From assembly GCF_002245535.1 (NCBI RefSeq), contig NZ_NKCN01000033.1:1-38700 (forward strand): a DNA stretch of 38,700 nt. Reading direction: 5' to 3'. Positions 14,524 through 23,246 of the stretch are shown here, in pieces (position 1 is the first letter of the stretch; every line of letters starts with the position of its first letter). A model generated the notes under the pieces. That model was not told the origin of the DNA, did no database searches, and saw only the letters and a list, made by a program, of their open reading frames with translations. Made by a program: the position numbers and the translations under genes. The DNA is from Mycobacterium lehmannii. Lineage in GTDB: Bacteria; Actinomycetota; Actinomycetes; Mycobacteriales; Mycobacteriaceae.

Positions 14524-14909
14524 TACCCGCTAATCGCGACTATAAGCCAGACATCCGACAAACCGCTTTCGCGGCTCCGGTTCCGCCCCGCCGACGGCTT
14601 ACGCTAGACGTTGCTGGCGGGGGCGCAACCCGGCCCTGTTCATAGACCTGTGGATGGGGTGTGGATAGGTCTGGACAACCATGTTGAGTCGTTGGGGAGA
14701 ACCTGTTAATCAACCACTTCGCTCACTGCATCTGCGCAGATAGCCGCACCATAAGCCGAGTGCGATCTTGTGGATGGGAAATGCCTCGGCGTGTCGTGCC
14801 AGGTTGCCACTTCGGGCGTGTTGTGTTGCCGCCAGGGACCATCCAGGTTAACGGCCGGTTATCTTCGCTACGGCTATCCGTCGCGCGAAGTTCGCCAGCG
14901 CACACAGCA
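14524..14909. other. Intergenic region dnaB-rplI
   Basis: No convincing gene is visible in this 386-bp stretch; M. tuberculosis has Rv0057 in this position. It contains DnaA-box-like 9-mers (14649-14678 and TGTGGATGG at 14769-14777) and otherwise ordinary AT-richer spacer with the presumed upstream promoter sequences of dnaB. Confidence 0.5.
14649..14678 (-). promoter_or_regulatory. Three DnaA-box-like 9-mers in tandem
   Basis: On the minus strand: TTGTCCAGA (14678-14670), CTATCCACA (14668-14660) and CCATCCACA (14657-14649). The first two differ from TTGTCCACA/TTATCCACA by one base, the third by two. They are 10-11 bp apart, on the same helix face. DnaA binding upstream of dnaB is inferred. 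Confidence 0.35.
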
Positions 14910-14948
14910 ACGGCCGGGTGAAGATCGATCTCGTCTTCACCCGGCCGT
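14910..14948 (-). terminator. Terminator of the rpsF-ssb-rpsR-rplI operon
   Basis: Perfect 15-bp inverted repeat, ACGGCCGGGTGAAGA (14910-14924) and its complement (14934-14948), with a 9-base loop, starting 14 bp after the rplI stop. No long U-tract follows, as is common for mycobacterial terminators. Confidence 0.85.
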
Positions 14949-14962
14949 ATCTGACGCTGTGG

Positions 14963-15421
14963 TTACTGCCCGGCGATAACTTCCAGCGAAACCGTCGCGG
15001 CGATCTCCGGATGGAGCCGAACCGCGATCGGATGCGTGCCGGTCGTCTTGATGTGCGCCTTGGGCAACTGCACGGTGCGCTTGTCCAGATTGGGGCCGCC
15101 GGCGTTCTTGATCGCGGCGACCACGTCGGCCGTCGTCACCGAGCCGAACAGCTTGCCACTGTCGGGTGCCGCCTTCACCTGCAGCTGCACCGGACCGAGG
15201 TTCTCGATCGCGGCCTTCAGCTCGACGGCGTGCTCCCGGCCCTGAATGGCCTTCTGCTCGCGGGCCCGACGAATCTCTTCGGCCTGGCGCTCGGCGCCAC
15301 GCGACGCCACGACCGCGAGCCGGCGGGGCACCAGATAGTTACGGCCGTAGCCGTCCTTGACCTCGACGATGTCGCCCTGGACGCCGAGATGTTCGACGTC
15401 GGCGGTGAGAATCAGCTTCAT
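14963..15421 (-). CDS. rplI: 50S ribosomal protein L9
   Basis: 152 aa from ATG 15421; the frame extends upstream but MKLILTADVEHLG is the family start. The N-terminal domain shows the L9 pattern (GVQGDIVEVKDGYGRNYLVPRRLA), then the long connecting helix (AREQKAIQGREHAVELKAAIE) and the C-terminal rRNA-binding domain. L9 binds domain V of 23S rRNA near the L1 stalk and helps maintain frame. It starts 13 bp after the rpsR stop and closes the operon; the hairpin at 14910-14948 follows. Confidence 0.97.
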   Translation of the reverse strand: MKLILTADVEHLGVQGDIVEVKDGYGRNYLVPRRLAVVASRGAERQAEEIRRAREQKAIQGREHAVELKAAIENLGPVQLQVKAAPDSGKLFGSVTTADVVAAIKNAGGPNLDKRTVQLPKAHIKTTGTHPIAVRLHPEIAATVSLEVIAGQ

Positions 15422-15434
15422 CTTCTTGTCCTGC

Positions 15435-15689
15435 CTATCGCGTCGACGAGGTGAACGGCAGCAGCGCAACCTCGCGCGCGTTCTTTACGGCGATCGCGAT
15501 GTCACGCTGGTGCTGAACGCAGTTGCCGGTGACGCGGCGGGCGCGGATCTTCCCGCGCTCGCTGATGTACGTGCGCAGCAGCGCGGTGTCCTTGTAATCG
15601 ATGTCCTGCCCTTTCTTGGAGCAGAACACGCACTTGCGGGTCTTGACCGGCTTCTCGGGAGCCGGCCGACGCTTGGTGGCCTTGGCCAT
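15435..15689 (-). CDS. rpsR: 30S ribosomal protein S18 (zinc-binding form)
   Basis: 84 aa from ATG 15689. It carries the cysteines of the zinc-ribbon form: CVFC at 20-23 and GNCVQH later. Mycobacteria usually carry a second, cysteine-free S18 paralogue elsewhere that is expressed when zinc is scarce; this operon copy is the zinc-replete one. S18 pairs with S6 on the 30S platform. Located between ssb and rplI, 41 bp after ssb. Confidence 0.97.
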   Translation of the reverse strand: MAKATKRRPAPEKPVKTRKCVFCSKKGQDIDYKDTALLRTYISERGKIRARRVTGNCVQHQRDIAIAVKNAREVALLPFTSSTR

Positions 15690-15730
15690 GTGTCTATCTC
15701 TTTCTTGCTTCTTCGTTGATCAGTTGTGGA

Positions 15731-16234
15731 TCAGAAGGGTGGCTCGTCGTCGGCTCCGGAGAACGAGCCCGACGCCGGGGCGCTGCCCCACGGGTCGTCC
15801 TTCGGCTGCTCGGCTGGGCGCGAACCTCCGCCGCCTCCGCCGCCGAAGCCGCCGCCACCGCCGCCACTGCGGCTGGCTTTGTTCACCTTGGCGGTCGCGT
15901 ACCGCAGCGACGGGCCGATCTCGTCGACCTCGAGCTCGACAACGGTGCGCTTCTCACCCTCGCGGGTCTCGAACGAACGCTGCTTGAGCCGGCCCTGCAC
16001 GATCACCCGCGAACCGCGAGTGAGGCTTTCGGCCACGTTCTCGGCGGCCTCACGCCAGATGTTGCAGCGCAGGAACAGCGCCTCGCCGTCCTTCCACTCC
16101 CCGCTCTGGCGGTCGTAGATGCGCGGTGTCGACGCCACGGTGAAGTTGGCGACGGCCGCACCCGACGGCGTGAAGCGCAGTTCGGGATCGGCGGTCAGGT
16201 TTCCGACGACGGTGATGATGGTGTCACCAGCCAC
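15731..16234 (-). CDS. ssb: Single-stranded DNA-binding protein
   Basis: 167 aa from GTG 16234, with AGGAGG five bases upstream. The N-terminal 110 residues form the OB fold (ITVVGNLTADPELRFTPSGAAVANFTVAS, then RVIVQGRLKQRSFETREGEKRT). A glycine-rich linker (runs of G from about residue 124) leads to the acidic tip DDEPPF, which recruits partner proteins of replication and repair. Second gene of the operon; the linkage of ssb with rpsF and rpsR is conserved across bacteria. Confidence 0.97.
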   Translation of the reverse strand: MAGDTIITVVGNLTADPELRFTPSGAAVANFTVASTPRIYDRQSGEWKDGEALFLRCNIWREAAENVAESLTRGSRVIVQGRLKQRSFETREGEKRTVVELEVDEIGPSLRYATAKVNKASRSGGGGGGFGGGGGGGSRPAEQPKDDPWGSAPASGSFSGADDEPPF

Positions 16235-16326
16235 GATGTCCTCCTGGGATTGGCGGTGTAAGTCTGGGGAGCGGTCGCAGGCGAGCCTACGGAAGCGCTC
16301 CGACGCTTACAGCCCGTTCTTCGGGA

Positions 16327-16617
16327 CTAGTGCTTGTCCGTCCGCATGACCTTGGTCCGCAGCACGGACTCGTTCAGGTTGAGCTGACGGTCCAGCTCGG
16401 TCACGGTGGCGGGTTCTGCCTTCACATCGATGACGGCGTAGATGCCCTCGGCATGCTTGGCGATCTCGTATGCCAACCGGCGCCGTCCCCAGATATCGAC
16501 CTTGTCGACACTGCCGCCGTCCTTGCGGATGACGTTGAGGAACGTTTCCAGCGACGGAGCTACGGTGCGCTCGTCAAGGGTGGGGTCGAGGATGACCATG
16601 ATTTCGTATGGACGCAT
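16327..16617 (-). CDS. rpsF: 30S ribosomal protein S6
   Basis: 96 aa from ATG 16617, with a strong purine-rich ribosome site (GGAGGTGATGAGG) upstream. The sequence follows S6 throughout (MRPYEIMVILDPTLDE, then WGRRRLAYEIAKHAEGIYAV). It forms a heterodimer with S18 on the 30S platform. First gene of the operon; its leader contains a perfect 8-bp hairpin at 16649-16667. It is 92 bp from the ssb start. Confidence 0.97.
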   Translation of the reverse strand: MRPYEIMVILDPTLDERTVAPSLETFLNVIRKDGGSVDKVDIWGRRRLAYEIAKHAEGIYAVIDVKAEPATVTELDRQLNLNESVLRTKVMRTDKH

Positions 16618-16648
16618 GAAGACCTCATCACCTCCTACGGTCTGATCG

Positions 16649-16667
16649 GCCGCGGACTATCCGCGGC
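16649..16667 (-). promoter_or_regulatory. Hairpin in the rpsF leader
   Basis: GCCGCGGA (16649-16656) and TCCGCGGC (16660-16667) form an 8-bp stem with a 3-base loop, between the likely promoter (TAGCCT as -10 near 16700) and the rpsF ribosome site. It could be part of an S6:S18 feedback element, as exists in other bacteria, but the characteristic CCG bulge is not evident. Confidence 0.35.
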
Positions 16668-16759
16668 AGGAGGGTCGCCTGCGTCGGCAACCGGCCCAGG
16701 CTACAGGAAACCGCGCTGATCTGCGAAATCGTCCTGTTCGGCGGCTCTACACTTCGGCC

Positions 16760-17498
16760 ATGTTCTCCGAGACGCGGTACGCGTTGAACGGGGACCTGCG
16801 CGTCGCCTACCGGGCGTCGCCGCCTGGCGAGCGCGACATTGTCTTCGTGCCCACCTGGTTCACCAATTGTGAGGTCATACCGGACCTGCCGTCGCTACAA
16901 GGTGGGCTGGAGGCGATGACCTCACTCGGACGTCTGATCCTCATCGACCAGCCGGGGACCGGCGCTTCGGATGATGCGCTACCCACCCTGGAGCAATGGG
17001 GCGACACCATCAAGGTGGTACTCGATGATCTAGGCAGTCGCGAAGCAATTCTCCTCGCTGTCGGCGGCGCGTTCGCGCCGGCTGCCCTTTTCACGGCGGC
17101 CCACCCGGACCGGGCCACCGCGCTCGTCGTGCTCGAGGGGTTCGCGGATCCGGTCGATGTGAGCGCGGACGGGCGGCGACGGCTTCCCTGCCATGTTCGA
17201 CGGCCCGCAGCGAGCGATCCGCTGCACCATGGCAATTCGCGACGCCGTCCAAGCCCTCGGCATCCAGATCCGTGCCGGTCTGCACACCGGCGAATGTGAG
17301 ATCCGCGGTGACGACATCGGCGGCATCGCCGTGCATATCGGCGCGCGGGTCAGCGCCCTCGCGGGTCCGAATGAAGTGCTGGTGTCGAGCACATTGCACG
17401 ACCTGGTCATCGGCTCCGGACTGCAGTTCGAAGACCACGGCGCCCACGAACTCAAAGGAGTACCCGGCGACTGGCGCCTGTTCGCCGTCGCCTCATAG
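16760..17498 (+). pseudogene. Alpha/beta-hydrolase-adenylate cyclase fusion, internally deleted
   Basis: From ATG 16760 the frame encodes the first 135 or so residues of an alpha/beta hydrolase-like domain (VAYRASPPGERDIVFVPTW, IDQPGTGASD). Near 17160 the coding character switches to another frame that reads as the end of a class III nucleotide cyclase: RTGGDGFPAMFDGPQRAIRC, AGLHTGECE, GIAVHIGARVSALA, ending LKGVPGDWRLFAV at 17498. Intact mycobacterial relatives join the two domains in one chain of several hundred residues. The rest of the hydrolase and the first half of the cyclase, including its metal-binding region, are missing and the frames do not match, so this is a deletion remnant. 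Divergent from rpsF. Confidence 0.85.
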
Positions 17499-17499
17499 C

Positions 17500-17548
17500 G
17501 ATTTGTGTGCATCGGGTTGCGCTGGACGCAACAGAACGCACACAAATC
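17500..17548. terminator. Two-tier stem-loop between convergent genes
   Basis: Outer arms GATTTGTGTGC (17500-17510) and GCACACAAATC (17538-17548), inner arms GTTGCG (17516-17521) and CGCAAC (17527-17532). Placed between the cyclase remnant and the Rv0051-like stop, it could end transcription in both directions. The inner arm is shared with the stem-loops at 33690 and 34633. Confidence 0.7.
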
Positions 17549-19223
17549 ACCGTGGGGAGTTGGCCAGGTCGCGCTCTCCCACCGAATCCCGTTCTGTACG
17601 CGGTCTCGACGCGTCGGGCCGCAACCAGTCGGGCAGCCACCGCGGCGGCGCGTCCGGAGCCCGATCGAACACCCCGCCCGCCGGGTCGTCGACCGCACCG
17701 CGACCCCGGACCAGGTCGAGTTCGGGGCGGTAGATCTGGCGAATCACCAACGCGCACAACGCCACCACGGCGATATCGCGCAGCAGGACGGTGATGGTGA
17801 ACGGCTGCTCCGGCAACCCCATGTTCGCTTCACCATAGAGGTACAGCATCCGCGGCACCCACACCAGCGCGTCGATCGTCATCCACGCCAACAGGATCCG
17901 CCGGTGCGGCAACGCCAACACCGCCAGCGGCACCAGCCATAGGGAGAACTGCGGGCTCCACACCTTGTTGGTCAACAGGAACGCCGCGACGACCAGGAAC
18001 GCGATTTGCGCCACCCGCGGGCGCCGCCTCGCCGTCAGGGCGATGTACCCGATGGCGATACAACAGGACACGAACAGCAGCGCCGAGACGGTGTTCGTCA
18101 CCGTCGGTGGTTCCCAGAAGCCCAGATCGGGGTCGAATCCCCGCCAACCGGTGAACGACTTGATCACGTTGTAGATCGAATCCATGTCGTCGCCGCGACG
18201 GGTGTTGAGCCGGAAGAACTCCGACCACCCCCGCGGGAAGAGCACCATGATCGGCAGGTTCACCACCAGCCATGCCGCCACCGCCGCCGCGGCCGTCTTG
18301 CCGACCTCCCGCAGCTTGCCGGTGCGCACCGCCAACACCGCCAGCGGCGCCAACAACAGCAGCGGATACAACTTCGCTGCCACCCCGAGACCGATCAGCG
18401 CGCCGGCCAGCACCGGTTTTCGTCGCGCCCACGCGAGCAGCGCACCGGTCGCGAAAGCCGTTGCCAGCGCGTCGAAGTTCGTGAAGATCTGGAAGATCAC
18501 CAGCGGCGAGGCCGCCACCAGCGCCGCGTCCCACACCCGCCGCGGGCCGGCCAGCCGCGACGTCGCCCACACCGTGACCAGCCACGCCAACGCCAGCCCC
18601 AGCGCGGCGATGTTGAAGAACATCACCACTTCGGCGATCACCGGCACCGACACCAGTTTCGTCAGCGCGGTGTAGGTCTTGGCCAATGACATCGCCACGT
18701 ACTGGTAGATGCCGGTCAACACCGGATATTCCATGTAGCGCACCGCGATGTTGCCGTCGTACTGGATGTGCGGCTGGCCGGTGGCGTCCTTCTCGATCCA
18801 GCTCGACTTGTACGGGAACTTGCCGAGGTTCAGCAGTTCGGCGGTGTACAGCGGGACCGTGTCGGAGTAGCAGAGTTGGAAGTAGGCCCGTTGGTTGCTC
18901 CAGTCGGCCACCCGCTGATCAGCGGTTCCCGTGCCGGTGGTCTGAAGGCACGCGGCCTTCGTCGAATAGCCGAGCGCCAGGAACACCAGCGCAATGATCA
19001 GCATGACCCGCAGCGGGGTCAGGAACCGCTGCCTGCCGATCAGCGCGTGCCTGCCGACCGGCCCGCCGATGACATCGGAGAGCGCGGCGCCGATGGCGTC
19101 TGTGCGGCTCGGGAGGTCGCGCTCATCGAAACTTCTGGTGTCGCGAGCGAGCCCTCCCGGCGAAACAGACTGCGGCGCAGCCGTCGTCGGCTCGCCGGTT
19201 TCCTCGCCCCCCACCTCGGTCAC
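17547..19223 (-). CDS. Rv0051-like polytopic membrane protein (GT87-like)
   Basis: 558 aa from GTG 19223, which overlaps the ponA1 stop as GTGA; the frame is open further upstream but that part is ponA1 coding in another frame. It matches M. tuberculosis Rv0051 throughout (PSRTDAIGAALSDVIGGPVGRHALIG; GWSEFFRLNTRRGDDMDS; GFDPDLGFWEPP; SPQFSLWLVPLAVLALPHRR). About ten hydrophobic segments indicate an integral membrane protein; the overall pattern resembles GT87-type polyprenol-phosphate mannose-dependent mannosyltransferases. The acceptor is unknown. Translational coupling to ponA1 suggests a role in envelope synthesis. Confidence 0.9.
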   Translation of the reverse strand: MTEVGGEETGEPTTAAPQSVSPGGLARDTRSFDERDLPSRTDAIGAALSDVIGGPVGRHALIGRQRFLTPLRVMLIIALVFLALGYSTKAACLQTTGTGTADQRVADWSNQRAYFQLCYSDTVPLYTAELLNLGKFPYKSSWIEKDATGQPHIQYDGNIAVRYMEYPVLTGIYQYVAMSLAKTYTALTKLVSVPVIAEVVMFFNIAALGLALAWLVTVWATSRLAGPRRVWDAALVAASPLVIFQIFTNFDALATAFATGALLAWARRKPVLAGALIGLGVAAKLYPLLLLAPLAVLAVRTGKLREVGKTAAAAVAAWLVVNLPIMVLFPRGWSEFFRLNTRRGDDMDSIYNVIKSFTGWRGFDPDLGFWEPPTVTNTVSALLFVSCCIAIGYIALTARRRPRVAQIAFLVVAAFLLTNKVWSPQFSLWLVPLAVLALPHRRILLAWMTIDALVWVPRMLYLYGEANMGLPEQPFTITVLLRDIAVVALCALVIRQIYRPELDLVRGRGAVDDPAGGVFDRAPDAPPRWLPDWLRPDASRPRTERDSVGERDLANSPR

Positions 19224-21844
19224 GGAGGCGGTAGCGGCGCGCCAGGCGCCGGGGGTGCTCCAACGGGTGCGGGCGGCGGCGCTCCGACGGGCGCCGGTGC
19301 AGGCGCGGGAACGCCGGGTGCGGGACCGCCAGGTATGGGACCGCCGGGTGCGGGGGCGCCCGGCGGCGGAGCGACCGGGACCGTCGTCGGCGGACCCCAC
19401 GGAATCGTGATGCCGGGTGCCACTTCGATCGTCGGCTGAATGACGGTCTGCGACGGCGGCGTGATCTCCGTCGAGGGAGCCGTCGTCGACGGCGGCGGCG
19501 GCGCCTGAGGAACACCGGCATAGCCGCCGATCTCCTCGGGCTTGGGGAACGACTCGTTCTCGGTGTCCTCCAACGCGCCGTCCATCGTCGCCTTCCAGAT
19601 GTCCGACGGCAGACCGGATCCGTAAATCGGTGAGCCCCACTGGTTCTCGAGCGGCTTGGTGCCGTCGGTGGTGCCGACCCACACCGCAGTGGACAGCGAC
19701 GGCGTGTAGCCGACCATCCACGCGTCGCGGTTGCTGTCGGTGTCGCCCAGCTGGTTGGTGCCCGTCTTGGCCGCCGACGGGCGCCCCCCGGCCAGCGCAT
19801 GACCGTTGGAGTAGGCCGCGATCGGCTGCATCGCCGAGGTCACGTTGTCGGCGACCTTCTTCTCGATCCGCTGCTCACCGGAGTTGTCCTGCTGCGACGC
19901 GTCGAACAGCACCTCGCCCTCGGAGTTGACGACCTTCTGCACGAAGTGCGGTTTGTGGTACACCCCGGAGGCGGCCAGCGTGGCGTACGCCGACGCCATG
20001 TCAATCACGCGGGACTGGTACTGGCCCAACACGATTCCGTTGTTCGGCGGACCACCCTGCCCGTCCTCGGACAGCGTGTGCTCGACGCCGGGGAAGCTCT
20101 CGGCGATACCGGCCTGATGCGCGGCGTCGGCGACGTCCTGCGGACCGTTCTTCAGCTTGAGCATCAACCGGTAGTAGCTGGTGTTCAGTGAACGCTTCAG
20201 CGCCTCGGCGATGTTGCACGTGCCGCAACCGCCGCCCTCGACGTTGGTGATCTTGATGCCGTTGACTTCCAGCGGCGAACTGTCGACCTGGGTGCCCAGG
20301 CCCATGCCCTGCTGCAGCGCCGCGACCAACGCGAACACCTTGAACGACGACCCCGTCGGGAGACCGGCCTGGGCGAAGTCGAATCCGTTGGCGTCGGTGC
20401 CGCCGTAATAGGCCTTCACCCCGCCGGTGCGGGGGTCGATCGACACGATCGCGGTGCGCATGTCGGGGTCCTGACCCTCGAGGTACTCCGAGGCGGCCTC
20501 CTCCGCCGCCCGCTGCGCGTTCGGGTCGATGGTCGTGGTGATCTGCAGGCCCTCGGTGTTGAGCGTCTGCTCGTTGATGTCGAACAGCTCGAGCAGTTCC
20601 TTCTGCACCTGCCGTTCGATCAGGCCGTTCGGCCCCGTGGTCTGGTTCTGCGAGCGCGCCAGGTCGGGCGGGACCGTCGCCGGGAACACCTGCGCCGCCC
20701 GCTCCTCGGGCGACAGCGCGCCGATCTCGACCATGCCGTCGAGCACCCAGTTCCAGCGCGCCGTGGCGCCCTCGAGGTTGACCGCCGGGTCAAGGGCCGA
20801 CGGCCGCTGGATCAGCGCGGCCAGCAGCGCGCCCTCGGCGACGTTGAGTTGTTCGACCGGCTTGTTGAAGTACGCCTTGGAGGCGGCGGCGATGCCGTAG
20901 GACCCGCGACCGAAGTAGATGATGTTCAGGTACGACTGCAGCACTTGGTCTTTGGACCACTCACCGGACATCTTCGTCGAGATGACCAGCTCCTTGGCTT
21001 TTCGGATCAGGCCCCCGATGCCGGAGCGCTCGGAACCGACCAGCGCGTTCTTGACGTACTGCTGGGTGATCGTCGAGCCGCCCTGCAGGTCGCCGCCGAA
21101 CAGGTTGTTCTTGATGGCGCGCGCGAAACCGGTGAACGAGAAGCCCGGGTTCGAGTAGAAGTCGCGGTCCTCGGCGGCCATCACCGCGTTGCGGGCCTGC
21201 ACCGGGATCTGGTCGATGTTGACGTCGACGCGGTTGCCTTCAGGCGGAACGATTTTCGCGAGCTCGCTGCCGTCGCTGGCCAGGATCGTCGACACCTGGT
21301 TGGTGCGAATGTCCCCAGGTTTGGGGACGTCGACGATCATGTAGGCCATCCCGAACGTGATGAGCGGCAACACGATGAACACCGCCGCCGCGATCAGACC
21401 GCCGCGACGCACCCACGTCCAGTTGATCTGGCTGGGCAGTCCGCGCCGCGGACCCGACGGGCCGCTCGGAGGTCCGCCCCCACCCGGCGGTCGGGGCGGC
21501 GGTGGCGGCGTCGGAGGCTTACGTGTCGGAGTGCCGTCCAGCGCCGCCTTGACGACGTCGACGGGGTCGCGCAGGTGCGGCGGACGGGCTTCGCGCACCG
21601 GCGGCAGCACCGAGGTGTGCCGGTCGTCGGGCGGCATCGGCCGTGTCCGGGAATCCGCCGGCGGACGGTGTTGCGGTGCGTCGGCGGACGCGCGTTGCTG
21701 TGGTGCGTCGGCGTGGCGCTGTTGCGGTGCATCCCCGGGAGGCTGGCGTCGGCCGGCGTTGGACTTCGGCGCGCTCACGCCATCAGCCCCGTGTCCTGAA
21801 CGGACCTCGTTGACTGACCGGTCGTGGCGCCCTTCGCTATTCAC
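19220..21844 (-). CDS. ponA1: Bifunctional penicillin-binding protein PonA1
   Basis: 874 aa from GTG 21844, overlapping the end of the previous gene by 8 bp (GTGAATAG); the upstream frame extends to 22048 but lies in that gene. The cytoplasmic N-terminus contains three ADAPQ(Q/H)R-like repeats (38-60) and a proline-rich stretch, followed by one membrane anchor (149-171). The GT51 glycosyltransferase has E225 (AAEDRDFY) and QGGSTITQQ (254-262). The transpeptidase has SSFK with S499, SLN 552-554 and KTG 693-695. A Pro/Ala-rich tail ends the protein, the region known in mycobacteria to interact with cell-wall hydrolase partners. It polymerises and cross-links peptidoglycan at the poles. Confidence 0.96.
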   Translation of the reverse strand: MNSEGRHDRSVNEVRSGHGADGVSAPKSNAGRRQPPGDAPQQRHADAPQQRASADAPQHRPPADSRTRPMPPDDRHTSVLPPVREARPPHLRDPVDVVKAALDGTPTRKPPTPPPPPRPPGGGGPPSGPSGPRRGLPSQINWTWVRRGGLIAAAVFIVLPLITFGMAYMIVDVPKPGDIRTNQVSTILASDGSELAKIVPPEGNRVDVNIDQIPVQARNAVMAAEDRDFYSNPGFSFTGFARAIKNNLFGGDLQGGSTITQQYVKNALVGSERSGIGGLIRKAKELVISTKMSGEWSKDQVLQSYLNIIYFGRGSYGIAAASKAYFNKPVEQLNVAEGALLAALIQRPSALDPAVNLEGATARWNWVLDGMVEIGALSPEERAAQVFPATVPPDLARSQNQTTGPNGLIERQVQKELLELFDINEQTLNTEGLQITTTIDPNAQRAAEEAASEYLEGQDPDMRTAIVSIDPRTGGVKAYYGGTDANGFDFAQAGLPTGSSFKVFALVAALQQGMGLGTQVDSSPLEVNGIKITNVEGGGCGTCNIAEALKRSLNTSYYRLMLKLKNGPQDVADAAHQAGIAESFPGVEHTLSEDGQGGPPNNGIVLGQYQSRVIDMASAYATLAASGVYHKPHFVQKVVNSEGEVLFDASQQDNSGEQRIEKKVADNVTSAMQPIAAYSNGHALAGGRPSAAKTGTNQLGDTDSNRDAWMVGYTPSLSTAVWVGTTDGTKPLENQWGSPIYGSGLPSDIWKATMDGALEDTENESFPKPEEIGGYAGVPQAPPPPSTTAPSTEITPPSQTVIQPTIEVAPGITIPWGPPTTVPVAPPPGAPAPGGPIPGGPAPGVPAPAPAPVGAPPPAPVGAPPAPGAPLPPP

Positions 21845-22262
21845 TGGCTGTGCGCGCCCGTGAGCGCGCGGTTCGAGTGCCGGGCTTTCCCTTCGGTGGC
21901 GGGACCGCACCGAGCACGTACGACTTGACCAGGTGATTCCAGCTGCAGGTGCGGCATACCTCCACCACGTGTACGGAGAACTCGTCGTATCGGGATGCCA
22001 GCAGGACCAACTCCTCGGCGGTTCGTGCGGAACCCGATACCGGGCCAAGATGGTCGCCGAATACCCACGACACCAGGGTGAGCTGTTCTTTCCGGCAGAT
22101 CGGACACGTCACCGAACTGGGCTTGCCGTGGAATTTGGCGGCGCGCAGCAGATAGGGATTGGCGTCGCAGACCTCGGAGACGCCGGTGCGTCCCGAATAG
22201 ACCTCGGCCAGCAGGGACCGTCGCCGAAGTGCGTAGTCCACCACCTGTCGCTGCAATCGCAC
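21837..22262 (-). CDS. DUF5318 family protein (Rv0049-like)
   Basis: 141 aa from GTG 22262. Matches M. tuberculosis Rv0049 in position and in sequence character (VVDYALRRRSLLAEVYSGRTGVSEVCDANPYLLRAAKFHG). Two CxxC pairs (CPIC and CRTC) suggest a small zinc ribbon. Function unknown; translational overlap with ponA1 implies co-expression. It starts the three-gene minus-strand envelope unit; the divergent thioesterase begins 129 bp away. Confidence 0.85.
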   Translation of the reverse strand: MRLQRQVVDYALRRRSLLAEVYSGRTGVSEVCDANPYLLRAAKFHGKPSSVTCPICRKEQLTLVSWVFGDHLGPVSGSARTAEELVLLASRYDEFSVHVVEVCRTCSWNHLVKSYVLGAVPPPKGKPGTRTARSRARTASE

Positions 22263-22390
22263 GAGGACCAGAGTACGTCGGCGATGGGACTACCGGAGCG
22301 TGACGGCACGGTCACGCCCCTCTCTAAGGTGTTTGATCTGGACCGACGGCAACAGCAATCGGCCGTATGCGGCGGACTTGAGGAGACTCG

Positions 22391-23224
22391 ATGCTGGACG
22401 GGCGCGACTTCGCCCTCGACGGTGGGCCCTCCGGTGAAGGCTCGAGCCGATTCACCCGCGACCTCGGCGAACAGTGGTGCTTCGACGGGCGGGCCTTCGG
22501 CGGCTATACCTCCGCACTGGCGCTGGCCGCGATGTTCGCGCACAGTGGTCGGCCGGCGGCGGCGTCGCTGTCGGTGACCTTCGTCGACGCCGGGGCGCCC
22601 GGCCCGCTGCAGATCGACGTCCGCAGCATCCGCGGCGGCCGTACCGCCGCGGCAGTCGAGGCCACCATCCGCCAGCGGGAACGCACCATCCTCATCGCGA
22701 ACAGTTGGTTCGCCGACGGTTGGCTCGGCCCGCCGTCGGTCGACGCACCCGTCCCCTTCGAGCGCTATGCCGTCCCGCTGCCCGAACCGGAGTCGTCGCC
22801 CGCGCTGGACTGGATCGGCCAGGAGTATCGGTCGCTGCGGTTCGCCCACCGCCGCGGCCTGGACTATCCGGCCAGCCTCACCCGCTTCGCCGACCGTCGC
22901 CCGGAGGTGGCGCTGTGGGTGAGCGCCGACAGCGACTCCCCCGGTGACCCGCTCACCCATCCTCAGATCGCCGATGTCCTGCACGCGGACGCCCACCTCT
23001 TCGATGCGCCGGGCAAGGTGAGCGGATTCGTCGACGCCTGGCTGCTGAGTCTGGACCTCAGCCTGGTGTGGCAGCCCGGGGCGCACCTGGTGCCGTCCAC
23101 GGCATGGCGGCTGCTCGAGGCGCGGGGTTCGGTTGCCAGCGGAGGCGTCTCGGCCTACGGCTCGCTGCGCGACTCGGACGGATCGCTGCTGGCCGTGATG
23201 ACCTCACAGGGACTCATCCGCTGA
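22391..23224 (+). CDS. Acyl-CoA thioesterase-like protein (double hotdog fold)
   Basis: 277 aa from ATG 22391, with GAGGAG upstream. The pattern of the TesB-like / 4HBT-type tandem hotdog family is visible: FDGRAFGGYTSALALAAM in the first half, SLSVTFVDAG, VEATIRQRERTILIANSWFADG, and a second half with FVDAWLLSLDLSL and ASGGVSAYGSLRDSDGSLLAVMTSQGLIR. Such enzymes hydrolyse acyl-CoA thioesters, probably in lipid turnover; the substrate cannot be told. Not part of the M. tuberculosis order here. It is followed by the DUF1707 gene at 22 bp. Confidence 0.8.
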   Translation: MLDGRDFALDGGPSGEGSSRFTRDLGEQWCFDGRAFGGYTSALALAAMFAHSGRPAAASLSVTFVDAGAPGPLQIDVRSIRGGRTAAAVEATIRQRERTILIANSWFADGWLGPPSVDAPVPFERYAVPLPEPESSPALDWIGQEYRSLRFAHRRGLDYPASLTRFADRRPEVALWVSADSDSPGDPLTHPQIADVLHADAHLFDAPGKVSGFVDAWLLSLDLSLVWQPGAHLVPSTAWRLLEARGSVASGGVSAYGSLRDSDGSLLAVMTSQGLIR

Positions 23225-23246
23225 CTTTTGCTTCTACGATCATCGC

